44,825 bases of DNA from an uncultured bacterium (lineage in GTDB: Bacteria > Verrucomicrobiota > Kiritimatiellia > RFP12 > UBA1067), in NCBI GenBank assembly GCA_902802945.1, contig CADCOC010000003.1:69594-114418 (forward strand), given 5' to 3'. The first letter of the stretch is position 1. Each line of letters opens with the position of its first letter. Below are positions 39,662-44,825 of this stretch, one piece after another. The notes under the pieces were generated by a model. It made no database searches, was not told where the DNA came from, and was given only the letters and a program-made list of their open reading frames with translations. The position numbers and the translations under genes are program-made.

Positions 39662-42160
39662 ATGCGGCTCGTGATCCATTGTGGAATGATTGCGCTTGTA
39701 GCATGTACATTGCTCGGCTTGTCGTGTCGGGCCGATCCGGTTTCACGTCCGACGGCCGGCGTCGGCGACGCCCCTCGCACTTTCGTCATCAAGTTAAACG
39801 GGAACGGCGGCAAGGGTGGGACGACGAGCGTGAAGGTCGCCAGCGGCGGCGTCCTGCCGAAGATCGTGCCGCCGACGAGCGGGGGATGGTGCTTCGACGG
39901 CTATTGGACTACCGTGAGGCCGGGCGGCGTGCAATATTACGGTGCGGACGGCACGGGCGTGCGCGCATGGGACCGGGGTGATGGCGTAACGCTGTGGGCG
40001 AAGTGGACTTGCCTGGTGAAGCTGGGCAAAAACAGTGGCAAGGGCGGTGGCGGCGGCTATGTGATAGCCACAAGAGGGCAGCCGATTCCCAATGTCGTTC
40101 CGCCAAAGAAGCCCGGCTATGCGTTCGGCGGTTACTGGACGTCGCCAAGCAAGCTGATCGGCAAGTGGATCAATGCCGACGGAACGGCTACGGATGCACG
40201 GTGGATGAATGGGGGGACGCCGTCCATTTATGCACTCTGGACGTACGACTGTGCCGGCCTGGTGATGGACATCGTGGCTTTCGCGTTGATCATTTCGTTC
40301 ATCCTTTTTCTTTCACGGACAGGAAACGCATTCTGTTTTGCCGCATTACTTGGCGTGGCGATGCTCTTGACATTCCCGCCGCCGGTCGCGGTTACCCTGC
40401 CCGGGTTGGACCCGACGTACCAGTGGCTTGTCAACCAATTTGCCTTTACAAACGTCTGGGGAAACGACGTTGTGTTTACATACGGGCCGCTTGGCTTTCT
40501 GGTTGAGCCGCAGCTGGCGCTTGCCAACGTACTTTGCGGAATCGCCTTTAACGCGATGTGCGCGGGCGTCTTTGCGTATGTGGCCGTCTCCCTTTTCAGG
40601 GCGGGCAGGGGAACGCCTGCCCGCGCGGTCGCCTGGATGCTGCTGGCGCTTGCCGTCTGCCCCTGGACGGGCGAGAGCATGGAGTGGAAGTGGGGTTTTC
40701 TGTCCATTCTTTCCGTGGGCGTCGTGGTCTTTGACGGCGTCCGTGCGAGGTGGGGCAGGTTGTTTCTGCTGGCGTTTGCCGCGTTCCTGGCAGTTGTCCT
40801 GTCCTTGACGAAGTTCAGCTTGTTCTTTACGGTGGTTCCGCAGCACGTCGCCCTGCTAGGATGGCAGCTGCTTCGGTCAAGAGGCAGGGCATGGCGGGCA
40901 GTGGCGGTCTATTGCGGGGCTGCGGCGCTGGCCGTGGGCCTTGCAATCGCGCTGCTGTTTCCCTCGTTCCAGTCCTTCGTGCTTTGGGCGAGGGGGTCTT
41001 ACGAGATGTCGTACGGCTACGGACATTACATGACGTGCGAGAAATCGACGTTCGAGCTTGTCTGCCCGTTCGCGTTGTCGGCGTGTGTGGCGGTCGGCCT
41101 GCTGTGGAGGAATCCGAAAAGGGGCGCAGCGCTGCTTTATGCGCTGCTTTACGCGCCCGCCCTCTTCTGCGCGTACAAGTATGCGGTCATCCGGCATCCA
41201 AACGGCATTGCCCCGTTTGCGCATCTGCTCGCCGGCGCGTGCATGCTCCTGCCGTTGGCCATGCGGGCGGACGTCAAACGCGGGGCGTTGCTTGCCGCCC
41301 TTGCGATTTCGACCTCCGCGCTGTGTACGTGCATTTATTCGCCGGGTTTGTTGACCAGTTCCATTTCCGTGAAGAACCTCTTCGCGAGCGTTCGCCCCGG
41401 GCGAAGCCTGCAAGAGGCTGCGGAGCAGTCCAAAGTGGAATTGCGCGGTGTTGGACTGCCGTCGGAATGGAAGGACCGGATCGGCACGAATTCCGTGATG
41501 GTGGCAGGCAGCGACTACGGGATCGTCATGGAGGGGAACCTGCGCCTGAGACCGCTTCCCGCGTTGCAGCTCTATTCCGCCTACACGAGGTATCTTGACG
41601 GACTATGCGCCGATTCGCTGCGTCCGCGCACGCGGTCTGGCGATTGGGATCCGCCGCGTTTCCTCATACTTCCGGGATTCCCGCTGTCGATTGACGGACG
41701 GAACACCTATCTGGACAACCCTGCTTTCTGGCGGGAAGTGAGACGCCATTACGCAGTTGTCGAGAGCGGATTCACGCATTTCTTGCTCGAACGCAGGGCC
41801 GTGCCTGTCGAGCCCGACGCCCACACCCCCTCTTTCCGCGTGGAACTGGAGCCTTCGCTTGCAGGGCGGATATGCTCGTTCCTGTTCCGCCCAACACGGC
41901 TGTCGCTGGAAGTGACGTATCAAAATGGCAGGGTACGCACGTTTTCCTACAATCCGTTGTGGGCGAACGCCGAGCCGCAGGTCATGTCCATCCCGGCGAC
42001 CCCGGAAGAGGTCTTTGCCTTTCTGGGCGGGGCGGGGACGGCCGTGAAAGTGTCGAGCCTGCGCATCTTGGCGAATGCGCCATGGTGCTACCGTTCCTTG
42101 GGCGTGCGAGTATTCGACGCCGCCATGGAGAAGGACCGCCCGTCGAAAGGGCAGGACTGA
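39662..42160 (+). CDS. Flg_new-repeat protein fused to a multi-spanning membrane domain
   Basis: An 832-residue protein from ATG 39662; an in-frame TTG at 39629 is less likely because it would bury the signal peptide. After a signal peptide or first helix (MRLVIHCGMIALVACTLLGL), two Listeria-Bacteroides-type repeats of about 75 residues follow (about 38-118 and 119-195), each with GNGGKGG or NSGKGG and ending TLWAKW or YALWTY. Then come about ten membrane helices (about 200-590), including FTYGPLGFL, a motif of some bacterial GT-C-like membrane proteins (recalled, unverified). The C-terminal 250 residues are soluble. Role in the polysaccharide locus is unknown; polymerase, ligase or GT-C transferase are possible. 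Confidence 0.7.
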   Translation: MRLVIHCGMIALVACTLLGLSCRADPVSRPTAGVGDAPRTFVIKLNGNGGKGGTTSVKVASGGVLPKIVPPTSGGWCFDGYWTTVRPGGVQYYGADGTGVRAWDRGDGVTLWAKWTCLVKLGKNSGKGGGGGYVIATRGQPIPNVVPPKKPGYAFGGYWTSPSKLIGKWINADGTATDARWMNGGTPSIYALWTYDCAGLVMDIVAFALIISFILFLSRTGNAFCFAALLGVAMLLTFPPPVAVTLPGLDPTYQWLVNQFAFTNVWGNDVVFTYGPLGFLVEPQLALANVLCGIAFNAMCAGVFAYVAVSLFRAGRGTPARAVAWMLLALAVCPWTGESMEWKWGFLSILSVGVVVFDGVRARWGRLFLLAFAAFLAVVLSLTKFSLFFTVVPQHVALLGWQLLRSRGRAWRAVAVYCGAAALAVGLAIALLFPSFQSFVLWARGSYEMSYGYGHYMTCEKSTFELVCPFALSACVAVGLLWRNPKRGAALLYALLYAPALFCAYKYAVIRHPNGIAPFAHLLAGACMLLPLAMRADVKRGALLAALAISTSALCTCIYSPGLLTSSISVKNLFASVRPGRSLQEAAEQSKVELRGVGLPSEWKDRIGTNSVMVAGSDYGIVMEGNLRLRPLPALQLYSAYTRYLDGLCADSLRPRTRSGDWDPPRFLILPGFPLSIDGRNTYLDNPAFWREVRRHYAVVESGFTHFLLERRAVPVEPDAHTPSFRVELEPSLAGRICSFLFRPTRLSLEVTYQNGRVRTFSYNPLWANAEPQVMSIPATPEEVFAFLGGAGTAVKVSSLRILANAPWCYRSLGVRVFDAAMEKDRPSKGQD

Positions 42161-42201
42161 AAGTGGCCTAGTGATTTTTTTAAAAAATCTCCAATTTCCC
42201 C

Positions 42202-42230
42202 TTGCCATTTGCGCATGAATGTGCGATACT
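42202..42230 (+). promoter_or_regulatory. Promoter of the LRR surface protein gene
   Basis: TTGCCA (42202-42207), 17-nt spacer and GATACT (42225-42230) with TGC before it. A leader of about 45 nt with AAGGAAG (42268-42274) follows. The palindrome GATTTTTT/AAAAAATC at about 42174-42190 may end the previous transcript. Confidence 0.6.
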
Positions 42231-42281
42231 ACACATAGCCTTTAAAAAGTCATAATGGCAACGGTTAAAGGAAGTTTTGCA

Positions 42282-44825
42282 ATGAAAGTAAAATCAATCA
42301 TGGCAGGTGTCGCCGCCGCGCTTTCGCTGTCGGCTTTCGCCGATATAGAAAGAGTAGGCAATATCGACTGGTCATACGACACGGACGACGATGTTCATGC
42401 GTGCGTGTACGGCGACTACAAAATCGCCGCGATCGACGCCGAAACATCCGGCGACATCACGATTCCATCCGTGCTCGGCGGCATGCCCGTGACGAAGGTC
42501 GAGGAGTATGCGTTCTACAAGTGCGAAAAACTGAGGCACGTGACGATCCCGAGCAGTGTCACGGCCATCGGCGACGAAGCGTTCAAAGACTGCGGTCTGT
42601 CGGGCGTCACGATTCCGTCGAGCGTGAAGAGCATCGGCATCAGTGCGTTTGCCGGCTCATCCTTGACCGAAGTGACGATCCCGTCGAGCGTGACCACGCT
42701 CGACGGGAGCGCGTTCAGCGGCTGTTCTTCCCTGGTAAGCGTGACGCTGCCAGAAGGACTTACGAGCATTAAGGCCTCGATGTTCGCCGACTGTTCCGCG
42801 CTGAAGAGCCTGACCATCCCCGCGAGCGTGACGTTGATCCTTCAGGGCGCGTTTGGAGGGTGCGGATTTGAAAGTCTGAGCGATGTGAAACTGCCTTCCG
42901 GCGTGAAAGTCATTGGTGATTCTCTGTTCGCGAAGTGTCCCAACCTGAAGACCGCAGCGATACCGGCGGGCATTACCTCAATAGGAGAGTATGCGTTTTG
43001 GGATTGCGACAGTCTGGAAAGCGTGACGATACCCGACGGCGTGACGACGATCAGGGGAAGGGCGTTTGGCTACTGCGACAACCTGAAGAGAGTGACGATT
43101 CCGTCGAGCGTGACGACGATCGACGAGGATCCGTTCTTCCTTTCGTCGTCGGTGGAAGTAATCGTGGACAACGTGTCCGGCGAAGCTGCTCGCGTGACGG
43201 CGCTGCTTGAGTCGGCCGGATGCGACATGAGCGACGTCACGGTCAAGGTGCGGCCGCCGACATGTACGGTGACGTTCGACGCGAACGGCGGAACGTGCGG
43301 CACCGCGTCGAAGCCGGTGTTGTCGGGCGATGCCGTCGGCGCATTGCCGAAGGCGACGAGGTCAGGTAAGGCGTTCATGGGCTGGTACACGAAAAAGACA
43401 GCTCTCGGCACGCGGATCTGGCCGTCGACGGTCGTCGAGGCCAATGTGACGTATTATGCGCGCTGGACCGACACCGACAGCACGGCGTGGACGGACGCCA
43501 AAGGCGTCGTGTGGCACTACCGCATCATCGACGGCAACGCCGAGATATACAACGAAGGCCTTTGGGCGATTCCGATGGATACGGCCGGCGAGATCGCGGT
43601 TCCATCCATCATTGAGGACTGGCCCGTCACGAGCATCGGCGAGTGGGCGTTCTCCGAGTGCAAGCTGTTGACGAAAATCACGGTTCCCTCAAGCGTGACA
43701 TCGATTGGCGACGAGGCTTTCTTCAACTGCCAGAAGGCGACGGCGATCGTGATTCCGTCGAGCGTGAAGAGCATCAGCGAAAGTGCGTTCGCCGGCTGCG
43801 ACGGGCTGTGCGACGCGAACGGGTTCCTGATACGGAACAACGTCCTCTGCAACTACTCCAAGTCGCGCGACGTGACGGTGCCTTCCACGGTGAAGCGCAT
43901 CGCGGCGTATGCATTCTTCAAGAAGAGCGTCAACAACGTGACGCTTCCCGAGGGCGTGACGAGCATCGGAGAGCGTGCGTTTGACGATTGCGAGTATCTG
44001 GAGACGATCTCGGTTCCCAAGACCCTGACGAGCATCGGCGCCAATGCGTTCAGGGGAAACTACTCATTCACCACCGTCTATGTCGCTGACGCGAGCGAGA
44101 TACCGCGCGTGAAACAGCTCTTTGAGGCCGCGGGTTCCGACACCAGCAACCGCAAGTTCATCGTCAAGCCTGCAGAGACGTACAGGGTCACGTTCGGGAA
44201 GAACGGCGGCACGGGCGGCGACGACCACGTGACCGCGACGTACGGCGCGGCGATGCCCACTCCGCGCACAGCGCCGACGCTCTCCGGCTGGACGTTCGGC
44301 GGCTACTGGGATACGCTCGCCCTCGACGAGAAGGGCAACCCGAAGGGCAAGCAGTACTACGATGCGTCCATGAAGAGCGTCCGCGCTTGGGACAAGAAGT
44401 CCGCAACTACTCTCTGGGCGAAGTGGACGAACAAGGTGACATTCGGCAAGAACGGCGGTACGGGCGGCGACAGCTACGTGACCTGCACGAAGGGCCAGCC
44501 GATGCCGAAACGCACGATGCCGACGAAGACCAGTTACGTGTTCGACGGATACTGGAACACCACCGGCGCAGGCGGGGTCAAGTACTACAACGCAGACGGC
44601 ACGAGCGCACATACGTGGGACAAGTCGGGCAGCGTCACGCTCTGGGCGAAGTGGGTGAAGCCGGTCGCCTGCAAGGTGACGTTCGGCAAGAACGGCGGCA
44701 CCGGCGGCGACGACTACGTGACGGCGACGACGGGTAAGGCGATGCCGACGCCGCGTACAGCCCCCAAGCGGACGGGTTGGACGTTCGGCGGCTACTGGGA
44801 CACACTCGCCTGCGACGCAAGCGGC
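42282..44825 (+). CDS. Surface protein with BspA-type leucine-rich and Flg_new repeats (3' end outside window)
   Basis: The frame stays open for 848 codons to the window edge. ATG 42282 follows AAGGAAG by 7 nt; an in-frame ATG at 42255 is an alternative. A signal peptide (MKVKSIMAGVAAALSLSAFA) is followed by BspA/LRR_5 repeats (about residues 36-320, units like VTIPSSVKSIGISAFAGS), a classic Flg_new repeat (327-395, VTFDANGGTCG to YARW), a second LRR_5 block (396-625), and at least three long Flg_new repeats (636-715, 716-790, 797 onwards; VTFGKNGGTGGDDYV to TLWAKW). Such proteins are surface adhesins or binding proteins. The long-type repeats match those of the 39662 protein. LRR repeats share nearly identical DNA (ATTCCGTCGAGCGTGA). 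Confidence 0.85.
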   Translation, partial: MKVKSIMAGVAAALSLSAFADIERVGNIDWSYDTDDDVHACVYGDYKIAAIDAETSGDITIPSVLGGMPVTKVEEYAFYKCEKLRHVTIPSSVTAIGDEAFKDCGLSGVTIPSSVKSIGISAFAGSSLTEVTIPSSVTTLDGSAFSGCSSLVSVTLPEGLTSIKASMFADCSALKSLTIPASVTLILQGAFGGCGFESLSDVKLPSGVKVIGDSLFAKCPNLKTAAIPAGITSIGEYAFWDCDSLESVTIPDGVTTIRGRAFGYCDNLKRVTIPSSVTTIDEDPFFLSSSVEVIVDNVSGEAARVTALLESAGCDMSDVTVKVRPPTCTVTFDANGGTCGTASKPVLSGDAVGALPKATRSGKAFMGWYTKKTALGTRIWPSTVVEANVTYYARWTDTDSTAWTDAKGVVWHYRIIDGNAEIYNEGLWAIPMDTAGEIAVPSIIEDWPVTSIGEWAFSECKLLTKITVPSSVTSIGDEAFFNCQKATAIVIPSSVKSISESAFAGCDGLCDANGFLIRNNVLCNYSKSRDVTVPSTVKRIAAYAFFKKSVNNVTLPEGVTSIGERAFDDCEYLETISVPKTLTSIGANAFRGNYSFTTVYVADASEIPRVKQLFEAAGSDTSNRKFIVKPAETYRVTFGKNGGTGGDDHVTATYGAAMPTPRTAPTLSGWTFGGYWDTLALDEKGNPKGKQYYDASMKSVRAWDKKSATTLWAKWTNKVTFGKNGGTGGDSYVTCTKGQPMPKRTMPTKTSYVFDGYWNTTGAGGVKYYNADGTSAHTWDKSGSVTLWAKWVKPVACKVTFGKNGGTGGDDYVTATTGKAMPTPRTAPKRTGWTFGGYWDTLACDASG

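Overview
The window looks like chromosomal DNA of a GC-rich, Gram-negative-type bacterium of the PVC superphylum. Kiritimatiellota (gut or rumen Verrucomicrobiota relatives) is the best guess. This rests on inference: BspA-type leucine-rich repeats joined to Listeria-Bacteroides (Flg_new) repeats, an ExbB/ExbD/TonB-like cluster ending in a cyclase-fold protein, LolC/LolD-type lipoprotein export genes and high-GC housekeeping genes. No rRNA or other taxonomic marker is present to settle it.

Layout. Bases 1-4048 are lower in GC and look like an integrated element lying against the 3' end of a tRNA-Thr gene: a truncated CDS, an excisionase-like winged helix protein, a small unknown protein, a RepA-like AAA ATPase, a cluster of palindromes, a candidate structured RNA of about 290 nt with its own promoter, a membrane-anchored zinc-ribbon protein, and a non-coding stretch with iteron-like repeats. 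Host genes start at 4272: rpsT and pgk (overlapping), then 5954-15334, a run of envelope genes (secreted TPR protein, second TPR protein, ExbB, two ExbD, a TonB-like protein with an alpha/alpha-toroid domain, LolC/E-type permease, LolD-type ATPase). A hipBA toxin-antitoxin pair follows (15405-16899), then hisD-obg, an archaeal-type AAA ATPase (DUF234), larB, a secreted repeat protein, glnS, and a lysC - Lrp/RAM - aminotransferase - AbrB/PIN - zinc-binding protein operon (24460-28639). From 28725 the genes are secreted or surface-related: a metzincin-like protease, a HEAT-like anchored protein, then a polysaccharide locus (WbaP-like initiating transferase, Wzm/Wzt-type ABC exporter, two GT2 glycosyltransferase proteins, a coiled-coil protein, a Flg_new/multi-spanning membrane fusion) and the start of a large LRR/Flg_new surface protein that runs off the window.

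How they work together. The ExbB/ExbD set probably energises an inner-membrane TonB-like protein whose periplasmic part is a toroid instead of a TonB C-terminal domain; the secreted TPR proteins and the Lol-type transporter beside it point to an envelope function. The polysaccharide locus is an ABC-exporter-dependent pathway; its coiled-coil protein carries 42-bp in-frame repeats and may act as a length ruler.

Cross-cutting signals. Many promoters share an unusually strong extended -10, and three are identical over 13 nt (TGGTATACTATGC). Four genes start 6-8 nt after the -10 box and are predicted to be leaderless. Two intergenic copies of a ~100-nt palindrome with GGAG/CTCC every 8 nt form an apparently undescribed repeat family. 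The structured RNA at about 2344-2630 is the best candidate for something new.
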